Notes: generated by a model not told the origin, from the letters alone. 9,298 nucleotides of DNA from Alphaproteobacteria bacterium (GCA_028293055.1 JAQGLD010000046.1:1-9298), one strand, 5' to 3'. Positions 1 to 6,570 are shown, numbered from the stretch's first letter. A program made the numbers and translations.

Positions 1-1176
1 ATAGACCGTCGCCGGAGTGACCATCGAGGAATAATGGAGCCTGTAGGCGTCGGGAGCATAGTCCGGATTGCCGCTGAACCCGGCCGAATAGGCCGCCTCG
101 GCGAACGGGATCCGGGTCTCCTCACCCTGGTAGGTGCGCAGCAGCAGTTCGTCGAGCCCGTCGCGCCGCGAGGCGATGGCGAGATGGTCGCGATAGGCGG
201 TGAGGCCAGTGAGATAGACCCGGTCGGAGCCGGGGATCAATGTGGTCCAGGTCCCGGGCTGCTCCGGGTCCGCCTCGGCGAGGCGGAAGTTCACATGCTC
301 GTCATTGGTGAGAACCCACAAGCGGCCATGCGCAGCGTCGACCGAATATTCGCGCTTCGGCTGCCGAGCCGAGATCAGGACAGGCTCTGCCTCGGGATCC
401 GAGGCAGGAACGAAACGCACCTCGTTGCTGGAATTGTCGCCGGTGGCGATGAAGATCAGGCTGCGGTCCTGCGACCGCGACAGGCCGACGGAGAAGCCGA
501 GATCGTCACTCTCCTCGTACAGGGTGCGATCCTCCTCGGGCGGCCGGCCGAGGCGGTGGATTCGTGCGCGGTAGGAGCGCCAATTGTCGTTGACCTCGGT
601 AAACAGGATAGCCCGGCTGTCGGCGCTCCATACCGTATTGCCGATTCCGACCTCGCTTACCGTCTCGACATCGGTTCCCAAGGCGAGGTCGCGGATGCGC
701 AGCTTGAACCGCTCCGAGCCATTGTCGTCGACCAGGGTCGCGGCAAGGCGCGCGTCGGGGCTGATCGCCATCGCTCCGAGCCGGAAATAATCCTTGCCCT
801 CGGCTTCGGCGGGCTCGTCGTAGACGATTTGGTCCTCGCCGCCGGCAACCGGCCTGCGATACCAGGTTCGATATTGCGCGCCAGGCGTGAAGGCCCACCA
901 GTAGAGCCAGTCGCCGTCGCGAATCGGCACCGAGGATTCGTCTTCCTTGATCCGCCCCTTCATCTCATCGAACAGGCTGTCGATCAGCGACTTGGCTGGC
1001 GCCATCGCAGCTTCGAAATAGGCGTTCTCGGCCTCGAGGTAGGCCAGGATCTCCTCGTCCTCTACCTTCGGATAATCAGGATCGCGAAGCCAGTGATAGG
1101 GATCCTCGATCGTCTCGCCATGGATCTCGTGGCTGTAGGGACGCCGGTCGGCGCGCGGGGCGGGGGGAAGGGACAT
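1..1176 (-). CDS. ptrB: Oligopeptidase B, N-terminal part (runs off left edge)
   Basis: The minus strand stays open from the ATG at 1176-1174 to the first base, giving 392 residues of a protein that is normally about 690 residues. Oligopeptidase B is a cytoplasmic S9A serine peptidase that cleaves short peptides after Arg or Lys. Visible family hallmarks are the N-terminal EDPYHWLRDP (residues 24-33), a YWWAFTPGAQYRTWYRR strand (about 92-108), and the segment around GKDYFRLGAMAISPDARLA followed by NGSERFKLRIRDLALG. These match the start and first blades of the seven-bladed beta-propeller that restricts access to the active site. The catalytic Ser/Asp/His domain lies outside the window, so activity cannot be judged. 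The Shine-Dalgarno is weak (AGAAAGAG before the ATG). The gene diverges from the aminopeptidase P gene. The family call is firm; prolyl endopeptidase is the main alternative, but the motifs fit oligopeptidase B better. Confidence 0.92.
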   Translation of the reverse strand, partial: MSLPPAPRADRRPYSHEIHGETIEDPYHWLRDPDYPKVEDEEILAYLEAENAYFEAAMAPAKSLIDSLFDEMKGRIKEDESSVPIRDGDWLYWWAFTPGAQYRTWYRRPVAGGEDQIVYDEPAEAEGKDYFRLGAMAISPDARLAATLVDDNGSERFKLRIRDLALGTDVETVSEVGIGNTVWSADSRAILFTEVNDNWRSYRARIHRLGRPPEEDRTLYEESDDLGFSVGLSRSQDRSLIFIATGDNSSNEVRFVPASDPEAEPVLISARQPKREYSVDAAHGRLWVLTNDEHVNFRLAEADPEQPGTWTTLIPGSDRVYLTGLTAYRDHLAIASRRDGLDELLLRTYQGEETRIPFAEAAYSAGFSGNPDYAPDAYRLHYSSMVTPATVY

Positions 1177-1244
1177 CGCGCTCTTTCTTGAAGGATGCGG
1201 CTGGGCTATTCGCTCCGCCAATAACGACAGCCGAGGATTTTGCC
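1177..1244. promoter_or_regulatory. 68-bp divergent intergenic region between two peptidase genes
   Basis: The starts of the oligopeptidase B gene (minus) and the aminopeptidase P gene (plus) are only 68 bp apart, so both promoters must lie here or inside the opposite gene. I found no convincing -35/-10 pair on either strand. The only clear element is GAGG at 1233-1236, eight bases before the ATG at 1245, which serves as ribosome binding site for the plus-strand gene. The promoter role is inferred from layout alone. Confidence 0.35.
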
Positions 1245-3038
1245 ATGTCGACCTACGAAGCCCGCCTCCAGGCGCTGCGCGAGCAGCTCAAGGCCGACCG
1301 GCTCGACGGCTTCGTAGTACCGCTGACCGACGAGCATATGAGCGAATATGTCGGCAGTTACGCCCAGCGCCTCGCCTGGCTGACCGGTTTCCAGGGCTCG
1401 GCCGGTTCGGCGGTGGTGCTTCCCGAGGAAGCCGCGATCTTCGTCGACGGACGCTACACCCTGCAGGTTCGCGACCAGGTCGACGGGCGCCACTGGAGCT
1501 ATCAGTCGGTGCCCGAGACGAGCGCCGCGGACTGGCTCAAGGTCCACGCCCCCGGCGGCGGGCGGATTGGCTACGATCCCTGGCTGCACACCAAGGACTG
1601 GGTGGTGAAGGCTCGCGAGGCGCTCGCCGAAAAGGGCGCCGAGCTGGTCGCGGTGCGCCGCAACCCGATCGACGCGGTCTGGTCGGACAAGCCGGAGCGT
1701 TCGAAGGCGCGGCTAGCCGCCCATCCGGAAGTCTATGCCGGCAAGTCGTCGGCCGCCAAGCGACAGGAGATGGCCGACTGGCTGCGCGAGCAGAAGGCCG
1801 ATGCGGCGGTGCTCTCGGCGCTCGATTCGATCGCCTGGACGTTCAATGTGCGCGGCGAGGATGTCGAGCACACGCCGGTCGCCTTGTCTTTCGCTCTGGT
1901 CAATGAGGACGGGACCGCCGATTTGTTCGTCGCTCCCGAGAAGATGGGCGACGACGTCCGCCAGCATCTCGGCAACGGAGTCCGGGTCCACGATCATGCC
2001 GCGTTCGAGCCGCATCTGCGCTCGCTCGCCGGCAAGACCATCGTTGCAGATCCCGAGCGGGCGGTCGCCGCGATCTTCGAGGCACTAGAAGGCGCCGGCG
2101 CGAAAGTGATCCAGAAGCGCGATCCCGCGGTCCTGCCCAAGGCGCTCAAGAACCAGGCCGAGATAGACGGCCACCGCGCCGCCCAGGCGCGCGACGGCGC
2201 GGCGCTCACCCGCTTCCTGCACTGGATCTCGGTCGAGGCGCCCAAAGGCGATGTCGACGAACTGAAGGCGGTCGACCGGCTGCAGCGCTTCCGGCTCGAA
2301 TGCGGCGACCTTCGCGACACCAGCTTCGACACCATTTCCGGATCCGGCCCGAACGGCGCAATCGTCCATTACCGGGTGAGCGAGGAGACCAACCGGCCGC
2401 TCGAGATGAACTCGCTCTATCTGGTCGATTCCGGCGGCCAATATCCCGACGGCACCACCGATGTGACCCGTACCGTCGCGATCGGCGAGCCGAATGCTGA
2501 GATGCGCGACCGCTTCACCCGGGTGCTCAAGGGTCATATCGCGGTCGCCCGGGCGCTCTTCCCGGCCGGCACGCGCGGGACCCAGCTCGACACGCTGGCG
2601 CGGCAATATCTGTGGCGCGCCGGGCTCGATTATGCCCACGGCACCGGCCACGGGGTCGGCGCCTATCTCGCGGTCCACGAGGGGCCCCAGCGCATCTCGC
2701 CGGTCGCGAGCAGCCAGTCGGGCGGCGACGAGCCGCTCCAGGCCGGAATGTTCCTGTCCAACGAGCCCGGTTATTACAAGGCCGGCGAATATGGCATACG
2801 GATCGAGAATCTCGTGTTGGTCGTGCCCGTCGAGATCGACAGCGCCGAGAAGAGGGTGCTGGGCTTCGAGACCCTCACCTTCGCTCCGATCGACCGCGCG
2901 CTGATCGAGGTCTCGATGCTCGGCGAGGACGAGCGCCAGTGGGTCGACGACTATCATGCCAGGGTGGCCGAAGTGGTCGGACCGCAGCTCGACGGCGAGG
3001 TGCTGGGGTGGCTCGAGGCGCAGTGTGCTCCGCTGTAA
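1245..3038 (+). CDS. pepP: Xaa-Pro aminopeptidase (aminopeptidase P, M24B, long form)
   Basis: This 597-residue cytoplasmic metallopeptidase removes the N-terminal residue from peptides whose second residue is proline. It has the three-domain architecture of the long APP form (human XPNPEP1 is 623 residues): two creatinase-like N-terminal domains (about 1-130 and 150-300) and a C-terminal pita-bread catalytic domain (about 310-540), followed by a short tail. All five di-metal ligands are visible: D395 in VDSGGQY, D406 in GTTDVTRT, H469 in HGTGHGVG, E507 in SNEPGYY and E521 in RIENLV. Their spacings (11, 74 from the first Asp, and 14 between the two Glu) match the human enzyme. H465 is the extra conserved histidine of that motif. 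An upstream ATG at 1188 would add 19 residues, but the ATG at 1245 has GAGG eight bases upstream and starts where homologues start. The symbol pepP is used by function; this is the long eukaryote-like type rather than the 440-residue E. coli type. A palindromic repeat begins 9 bp after the stop. Confidence 0.95.
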   Translation: MSTYEARLQALREQLKADRLDGFVVPLTDEHMSEYVGSYAQRLAWLTGFQGSAGSAVVLPEEAAIFVDGRYTLQVRDQVDGRHWSYQSVPETSAADWLKVHAPGGGRIGYDPWLHTKDWVVKAREALAEKGAELVAVRRNPIDAVWSDKPERSKARLAAHPEVYAGKSSAAKRQEMADWLREQKADAAVLSALDSIAWTFNVRGEDVEHTPVALSFALVNEDGTADLFVAPEKMGDDVRQHLGNGVRVHDHAAFEPHLRSLAGKTIVADPERAVAAIFEALEGAGAKVIQKRDPAVLPKALKNQAEIDGHRAAQARDGAALTRFLHWISVEAPKGDVDELKAVDRLQRFRLECGDLRDTSFDTISGSGPNGAIVHYRVSEETNRPLEMNSLYLVDSGGQYPDGTTDVTRTVAIGEPNAEMRDRFTRVLKGHIAVARALFPAGTRGTQLDTLARQYLWRAGLDYAHGTGHGVGAYLAVHEGPQRISPVASSQSGGDEPLQAGMFLSNEPGYYKAGEYGIRIENLVLVVPVEIDSAEKRVLGFETLTFAPIDRALIEVSMLGEDERQWVDDYHARVAEVVGPQLDGEVLGWLEAQCAPL

Positions 3039-3046
3039 GGCGGTTT

Positions 3047-3177
3047 CGTGCCCTCACCCGGTCAGGCTTCGCCTGACCACCCTCTCCCCTCCGGGAGAGG
3101 GTTAGCTGGTCCCCTCTCCCCCCTCGGGGAGAGGGAGGGACCCGTCCGGCGAAGCCGGAAGGGAGGGTGAGGGCACG
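3047..3177. repeat. 131-bp compound palindromic intergenic repeat with 13-bp terminal inverted repeats
   Basis: The ends CGTGCCCTCACCC (3047-3059) and GGGTGAGGGCACG (3165-3177) are perfect 13-bp inverted repeats. Between them lie four separate hairpins: 3060-3078 (8-bp stem, TTC loop), 3079-3102 (10-bp ACCCTCTCCC stem, 4-nt loop), 3112-3135 (10-bp CCCTCTCCCC stem, 4-nt loop) and 3145-3159 (6-bp stem, GAA loop). The two middle hairpins carry nearly the same stem sequence, so the element looks like two related half-units placed head to head. CCCTCTCCC...GGGAGAGGG palindromes are widespread multi-copy intergenic repeats in proteobacteria. It sits directly behind the aminopeptidase P stop and could stabilise or end that transcript, although no T-run follows. 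It contains no transposase. The minus strand also encodes the end of the small ORF at 3102-3281. Confidence 0.85.
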
Positions 3178-3281
3178 CTCTCTCCTTCATCACCGCCCCG
3201 AGCCTGCGCCTTCCTCCGCTTGAGGTTCTGGCGGAGCGCTTCGGCGAGTCTTTTTTCCCGTTCTTCGTCGTGCCTTGCCAT
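3102..3281 (-). CDS. Small charged-helix protein of unknown function, C-terminus encoded by the repeat
   Basis: This is a 59-residue ORF. Residues 1-35 form a strongly charged, probably helical segment (MARHDEEREKRLAEALRQNL, then KRRKAQARGGDEGES) that resembles small uncharacterised proteins common in sphingomonads. Residues 36-59 are Pro/Ser/Gly-rich low-complexity sequence translated from the palindromic repeat, so the ancestral C-terminus was probably different and shorter. An in-frame ATG at 3299 would add MSRRVE and has GGAGG about 13 bases upstream; the ATG at 3281 has AAGG at a similar distance, so the start is uncertain. The 3299 start would place the first codons inside the apparent tRNA-Thr promoter, which favours 3281. 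The C-terminal region of the basic helix (KRRK) could bind nucleic acid, but this is only a compositional hint. No function is assigned. Reading further upstream into the antisense of the tRNA gives only spurious sequence. Confidence 0.55.
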   Translation of the reverse strand: MARHDEEREKRLAEALRQNLKRRKAQARGGDEGESVPSPSLPASPDGSLPLPEGGEGTS

Positions 3282-3292
3282 CTCGACCCGCC

Positions 3293-3322
3293 TTGACATT
3301 CGATAGGTCCAGCCTCCATAGC
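3293..3322 (+). promoter_or_regulatory. Probable sigma-70-type promoter of tRNA-Thr
   Basis: A perfect -35 hexamer TTGACA is at 3293-3298. With an 18-bp spacer it is followed by CATAGC at 3317-3322, a mediocre -10 that keeps the A-T-A core. Transcription would start near 3329, leaving a leader of about 19 nt before the mature tRNA at 3348. The -35 is seen directly; the -10 assignment is inference. The box overlaps the 5' end of the small minus-strand ORF if that uses its upstream ATG. Confidence 0.55.
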
Positions 3323-3347
3323 GCCGCCTCCCCCGACAGGCGATGTT

Positions 3348-3422
<75 letters not shown>

Positions 3423-3441
3423 TCGCCTGTTGGGCGGGACC

Positions 3442-3540
3442 TCAGCGCAGGATCAGATAGACCAGGATCACGGTGAGGATTCCGGCGAAGAATCCGACGG
3501 CGGCCAGGTTCGTCCAGGAGCTTCGGGCGGGTTCGGTCAT
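3442..3540 (-). CDS. 32-residue single-span membrane protein (small ORF)
   Basis: This ORF reads MTEPARSSWTNLAAVGFF, then AGILTVILVYLILR and a TGA stop. It has a polar N-terminus of about 10 residues and one hydrophobic helix (about residues 11-31) ending in a single Arg, as in a small inner-membrane protein; the topology is not determined. The case for translation is strong: AGGAGG lies eight bases before the ATG, the best ribosome binding site in the window. It sits 23 bp behind the stop of the upstream PilZ gene on the same strand, so it is probably the last gene of that operon. It is easily missed because of its length. I do not recognise a named family. A role as anchor or partner of the PilZ proteins is a guess from position alone. 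Confidence 0.7.
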   Translation of the reverse strand: MTEPARSSWTNLAAVGFFAGILTVILVYLILR

Positions 3541-3563
3541 TAGGCGATCCTCCTGACCCGAGA

Positions 3564-3890
3564 CTAACGACCGCTTACAGCCCGCACCAGCATTTCGAGC
3601 ACCGCCGGATGGAGCGGCCGGACGAACTCGCAGCCGAGCAGATGGCCGCGCTGCCAGACCGCGCGGGCGTGGAGGCTTTCGAGGCCGGGTAGCTTCAGCC
3701 AGACATCGCTGCCGGCTTCGAGCGTGAGGTGAGTAGCGGCGCGAAAGCCGGTGATCGACAGATCGAGCACCTCGATGGTGATCGCATGGGCGCCGCGCTG
3801 GCGCAGACCGGCGCCCATCGCCACATCCTTGCGCTGGGCGTTGCGGGCCTCTTCGTGAGGCGACATCGAGAGCTCGCCGGTGAAGTTCAC
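3564..3890 (-). CDS. PilZ domain protein (c-di-GMP receptor), short
   Basis: A 108-residue, single-domain cytoplasmic protein. It shows both c-di-GMP-binding signatures of the PilZ family: RxxxR as R16-NAQ-R20 and (D/N)xSxxG as D43-L-S45-IT-G48. These are followed by the usual beta-barrel strands (DVWLKLPG, ARAVWQRGHLLGCEF) and a C-terminal helix (HPAVLEMLVRAVSGR). Because both motifs are intact, ligand binding is likely; the output partner is unknown. An in-frame ATG at 3866 would give a protein starting MSPHEEARNAQRK, still with both motifs. Neither start has a strong Shine-Dalgarno, so the N-terminus is uncertain by eight residues. It lies 43 bp behind another PilZ gene and 23 bp before the small membrane protein. 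The two PilZ proteins are clearly divergent in sequence, so this is an old duplication or independent recruitment rather than a recent tandem copy. Confidence 0.88.
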   Translation of the reverse strand: MNFTGELSMSPHEEARNAQRKDVAMGAGLRQRGAHAITIEVLDLSITGFRAATHLTLEAGSDVWLKLPGLESLHARAVWQRGHLLGCEFVRPLHPAVLEMLVRAVSGR

Positions 3891-3933
3891 CGGACGACTC
3901 TTCGGTCAGGCCTGGAAGGCGATCGGCCCACCG

Positions 3934-4383
3934 TCATTCTCCCGGCAGGTTGATCCCGACCGCGGCTCCCCAGCTCCTGACCACCTGGCGTTCCTGCGGA
4001 GTCATGTCCTCTCCAAACAGGCGCGGCCGCCGGAAGCGGGGCGGGTTCTGATCGACCTGGGTGCGGCGCAGCTGGACCAGCACTTCGCTCTCGTCGATCG
4101 CATAAGCGAATTCGAGGCCGACGCGGTTTCCCGCCGTCCAGGCGACTCGCGCCGGCACGCTGATCGTGTTTCGAGTGAACACGACCTCGCTGCCGACGAC
4201 CGGGATTTCGCGGCATTCGACCAATGCACCGCGCTGCGACAGATCGCGCAGGCGCGCATCGATATCGCCGTCATGGGTCTCGAGCCGGGCGGCGAGGAGG
4301 ACGCGCGCCCGCTTGGTCCGCCGCTGGCCCGTCGCCTGTCCATCGATGAATCGTTCCACGCCCATTCGTACCAGTCCCTTCAT
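3934..4383 (-). CDS. PilZ domain protein (c-di-GMP receptor) with C-terminal extension
   Basis: A 149-residue cytoplasmic protein with an N-terminal PilZ domain (about residues 18-105). RxxxR is R21-RTK-R25 and the DxSxxG motif is D47-L-S49-QR-G52, both intact, so c-di-GMP binding is expected. The strands VVFTRNTISVPARVAW and RVGLEFAY complete the barrel. After the domain come about 45 residues, including a basic FRRPRLFG stretch and a helix (MTPQERQVVRSWGAAVG), which may contact a target; this tail is absent from the shorter PilZ protein downstream. An internal ATG at 4365 (MGVERF...) is preceded by AAGGGA at good spacing and could be the real start, which would remove six residues. It is probably the first gene of a minus-strand operon with the second PilZ gene and the 32-residue membrane protein. 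It diverges from the gene at 4542. Confidence 0.88.
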   Translation of the reverse strand: MKGLVRMGVERFIDGQATGQRRTKRARVLLAARLETHDGDIDARLRDLSQRGALVECREIPVVGSEVVFTRNTISVPARVAWTAGNRVGLEFAYAIDESEVLVQLRRTQVDQNPPRFRRPRLFGEDMTPQERQVVRSWGAAVGINLPGE

Positions 4384-4541
4384 TCGGCTGGGACGATCCT
4401 AGCCCCAAGGCACCTAAATTGTGGTAAACATCGCGGTGATCGATGGCTCTCGGCGGGGGGTGCGGAAATCCTTGCCGGTGGAGCTTTTTTCATGCCATTT
4501 CATGGATCTAACGATTGGCTGCGAGCCGACGAGCGCGGGGG
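4384..4541. promoter_or_regulatory. 158-bp divergent intergenic region between the PilZ operon and the TonB_C-like gene
   Basis: This spacer must hold promoters for both the minus-strand PilZ operon and the plus-strand gene. It is locally more A/T-rich than the neighbouring genes around 4415-4430 (CACCTAAATTGTGGTAAACA) and has a T6 run at 4485-4490. On the minus strand a TAGGAT lies near 4395-4400, but no -35 sits at proper spacing. I can propose no promoter with confidence. The TTG at 4515 is a possible alternative start of the plus-strand gene. Confidence 0.3.
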
Positions 4542-6491
4542 ATGACGATGCCGGCAGGTTTATTTCTTTCGTTTCTGGCGGCGGTCGCGCCTCAGTCCGG
4601 CGGACAGGAGAAGCTGACCCGGTTCGAGCAGCTGACGGCGGCGCAGGACTATCGCGCGGCCTCGGCCGTCGTCGACGAAATGATTCTCGCATCATCCGGC
4701 GACTCCAGGCCGGACCCGTTGATCAGCGGTCTTTATGGCCGGCTCTTGGTCAACCGTGCGCCTCCGACGATCGCGATCGCCTTTCTCGCGCTCGGCGATT
4801 CCGATTCGGTGCCGCTCCCCCAGCACCTCGCTACCGTGTTCGCTTTGGCGACGACGCAGGAGTCTTCGGGGCAACGCCAGCTTGCCGCCGAGACCTATCG
4901 CCGGCTGCAGTCGCTGGCGTCGAGCGCTGCCGACCGGCGCCGCGCCGAGCTCGGGCTGGCGCGTGCTCAGCTCGCCGACGCCCCGGCTTCGTCGCTCGCG
5001 ACAGCGCGTTCGCTCGCGGCTGTCGGCAATGCTGCCGAACGATGGGAAGCCGAGCTTCTCGCCGCCCAGGCCTCGCTTCTGCTCGGCGATCGCGACGGCG
5101 CAAGGCTCGCGCTCGATCGTGCCTGGGGCCTGTCGGCGGAGGCGCCGGCCGCCAGCTTCGCGCCGTTGCGAACCGCGATCGTGAAGGCGGCCTTGGCCGA
5201 CCGCGAGGGCCGCCGAGACGCCCTCTTCGCGTCATTCGTCACGACGATGGCCGGGAGCAATCCGATCGACCCCGATCTGGCCGATCTTCTCCCGATCTGC
5301 GGCGCCCGCCAGGTCCAGCCCGAGGATTGGGTCACATTCGGCGCCTTTGCCGATTCCGATTACGGCCAGGCGCTGACGCCGCTGGCGGCGAGCCGTGCCG
5401 CCGCGGTCGCGCCGTTCATGGATGCGCTCGACGGCGCCGGACTGTTCGAGCGCAAGGACAGGTCGGCAGTCGGGACGATCTTCACCGTGCGCTGCCGAAC
5501 CGCAATTTCACCCCAATTCAACCCGCCGCCGCGCCAGGCCGACCCGCGGGCGAAATGGTTCGCGAGCCGCGGCTTGTACATTCCGTTCGGCAGCGCCGGG
5601 AACGAATGGATCAACCGGCTGTCCGAGCGGATCGAGCAATTGTCGCAGGCGCGGCCCGACGATCCGAGACTGATCGCGCTTCGGCTTGGGCTTGCCGCCT
5701 CGCTGGCCCAACGCGCAAGTAGCGTCGGCGACGTACAGGCCTGGCAGCTGCCGCAGCTCGAACAGCAGAGCAAGGCGGCGATGCGACGGCTCGGCGGGAC
5801 CGACATCTTCCTCTTCGAGCTCAGCGATTTCGTGGAGAAGATCGGCCAGGAACCTTCCGACTTCGCTGCGGCTTTGGCCGCGATCCAGGTACGTCTGCTC
5901 GCGCTTGCGGGGGACGCCCCGCTCGAGAGCGTCTATGAATTCACCCCGGCGGTGTTCGCCTCGTCCGGAATGCTCCCGCCCGCCTTCCGGAAGAGCTGGA
6001 TCGAGACCCTGCTTCGCCGCTTCGACGATCGCCGCGACGATCCGCGGCGCCAGGCGCTCCAGCTCCGGCTGGTCGAGATCGAGCGGGACCAGGACCTCAA
6101 GGCGGCACATGCGACCTTGCGGGGGGCCGGCCTGCCAGCGGATCTCTGCGCCGCGGCGGATGTCCTCCCAGCGATCGACCAGCATCATATCGACGATGAG
6201 GATTTTCCGCGCGACGCCCTGCCCTTCAAAGTCGCAGGCAATACGGTCGCGGAATTCGCGGTCACCGCCAGTGGCCGGACCAGCGCTCCGCGCATCCTCC
6301 TCGCCGCGCCATCGAGCATTTTCGACCCGATCTTCCTCCAGAAGCTCGGCGGCTTCGAGATGCGGCCGGCCCAGACCAGCGGGCATCCGATTTCCTGCCG
6401 GGGCGTGGTCCAGCGCGTCCGCTGGAAAATCCCGGAGGGCGGCGAGAACCGAATGCCGATCTTCGCCGACCCTGACCCCTCCGCCTCCTGA
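4542..6491 (+). CDS. Exported helical-repeat protein with C-terminal TonB_C-like domain (function unknown)
   Basis: A 649-residue protein with a hydrophobic N-terminal segment (MPAGLFLSFLAAVA, residues 3-16) that looks like a signal peptide, so it is probably periplasmic. Residues about 25-245 and 330-535 are Ala/Leu-rich and helical with TPR-like periodicity. The C-terminus (about 555-632) fits the TonB C-terminal fold: NTVAEFAVTASG strand, APRILLAAPSSIFDPIF helix, then RVRWKIPE. A similar, degenerate pattern occurs at about 253-320 (DWVTFGAFADSDYG, PLAASRAAAVAPFMDAL, TIFTVRCR). Each copy is bracketed by a Cys pair, C253/C318 and C536/C619. True TonB needs an N-terminal membrane anchor and a proline-rich spacer, which are missing, so energy transduction is unlikely. 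Start choice is open: ATG 4542 and ATG 4548 (GGGGG six bases upstream) lack positive residues before the hydrophobic core, whereas TTG 4515 would add MAASRRARG and give a normal signal n-region. It stands alone as a transcription unit. Confidence 0.8.
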   Translation: MTMPAGLFLSFLAAVAPQSGGQEKLTRFEQLTAAQDYRAASAVVDEMILASSGDSRPDPLISGLYGRLLVNRAPPTIAIAFLALGDSDSVPLPQHLATVFALATTQESSGQRQLAAETYRRLQSLASSAADRRRAELGLARAQLADAPASSLATARSLAAVGNAAERWEAELLAAQASLLLGDRDGARLALDRAWGLSAEAPAASFAPLRTAIVKAALADREGRRDALFASFVTTMAGSNPIDPDLADLLPICGARQVQPEDWVTFGAFADSDYGQALTPLAASRAAAVAPFMDALDGAGLFERKDRSAVGTIFTVRCRTAISPQFNPPPRQADPRAKWFASRGLYIPFGSAGNEWINRLSERIEQLSQARPDDPRLIALRLGLAASLAQRASSVGDVQAWQLPQLEQQSKAAMRRLGGTDIFLFELSDFVEKIGQEPSDFAAALAAIQVRLLALAGDAPLESVYEFTPAVFASSGMLPPAFRKSWIETLLRRFDDRRDDPRRQALQLRLVEIERDQDLKAAHATLRGAGLPADLCAAADVLPAIDQHHIDDEDFPRDALPFKVAGNTVAEFAVTASGRTSAPRILLAAPSSIFDPIFLQKLGGFEMRPAQTSGHPISCRGVVQRVRWKIPEGGENRMPIFADPDPSAS

Positions 6492-6540
6492 GCGGCTTTT
6501 CACGCCGCGCGTTCCCGCCTGGAGCGACGCGCTCTTGTTC
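6492..6540 (+). terminator. Possible weak terminator hairpins after the TonB_C-like gene
   Basis: Two small stem-loops follow the stop: GCGGC/GCCGC (6492-6496 with 6504-6508, 7-nt loop) with no T-run, and GAGCG/CGCTC (6522-6526 with 6530-6534, ACG loop) followed by TTGTT. The second has the general shape of an intrinsic terminator, but the stem is only 5 bp and the tail is not pure T. This is a weak call. Confidence 0.25.
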
Positions 6541-6570
6541 GAAAATCAGCAGCTCGCGCCACCATTTGAT

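Noticed and set aside
34..1191. 385-codon plus-strand ORF opposite oligopeptidase B
   Set aside because: The minus strand encodes recognisable oligopeptidase B over its full length. Long antisense ORFs are expected in GC-rich DNA, and this one matches no family I know.
2085..2957. 290-codon minus-strand ORF opposite aminopeptidase P
   Set aside because: It lies fully inside a gene with intact catalytic motifs. It is a GC-driven antisense shadow.
3047..3177. CRISPR array or tRNA-linked attachment site
   Set aside because: The repeated units are hairpins of different spacing without equal-sized spacers, and no part duplicates the 3' end of the nearby tRNA.
4481..4495. T6 run (4485-4490) as an intrinsic terminator or promoter part
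   Set aside because: No GC-rich stem lies directly before it, and no -10/-35 pair with proper spacing could be built around it.
3880..4545. 221-codon plus-strand ORF opposite the longer PilZ gene
   Set aside because: The minus strand has intact PilZ motifs. The plus-strand product shows no domain or sensible composition.
5508..6503. 331-codon minus-strand ORF opposite the TonB_C-like gene
   Set aside because: The plus-strand product has a signal-like N-terminus and a recognisable C-terminal domain. The antisense frame has neither.
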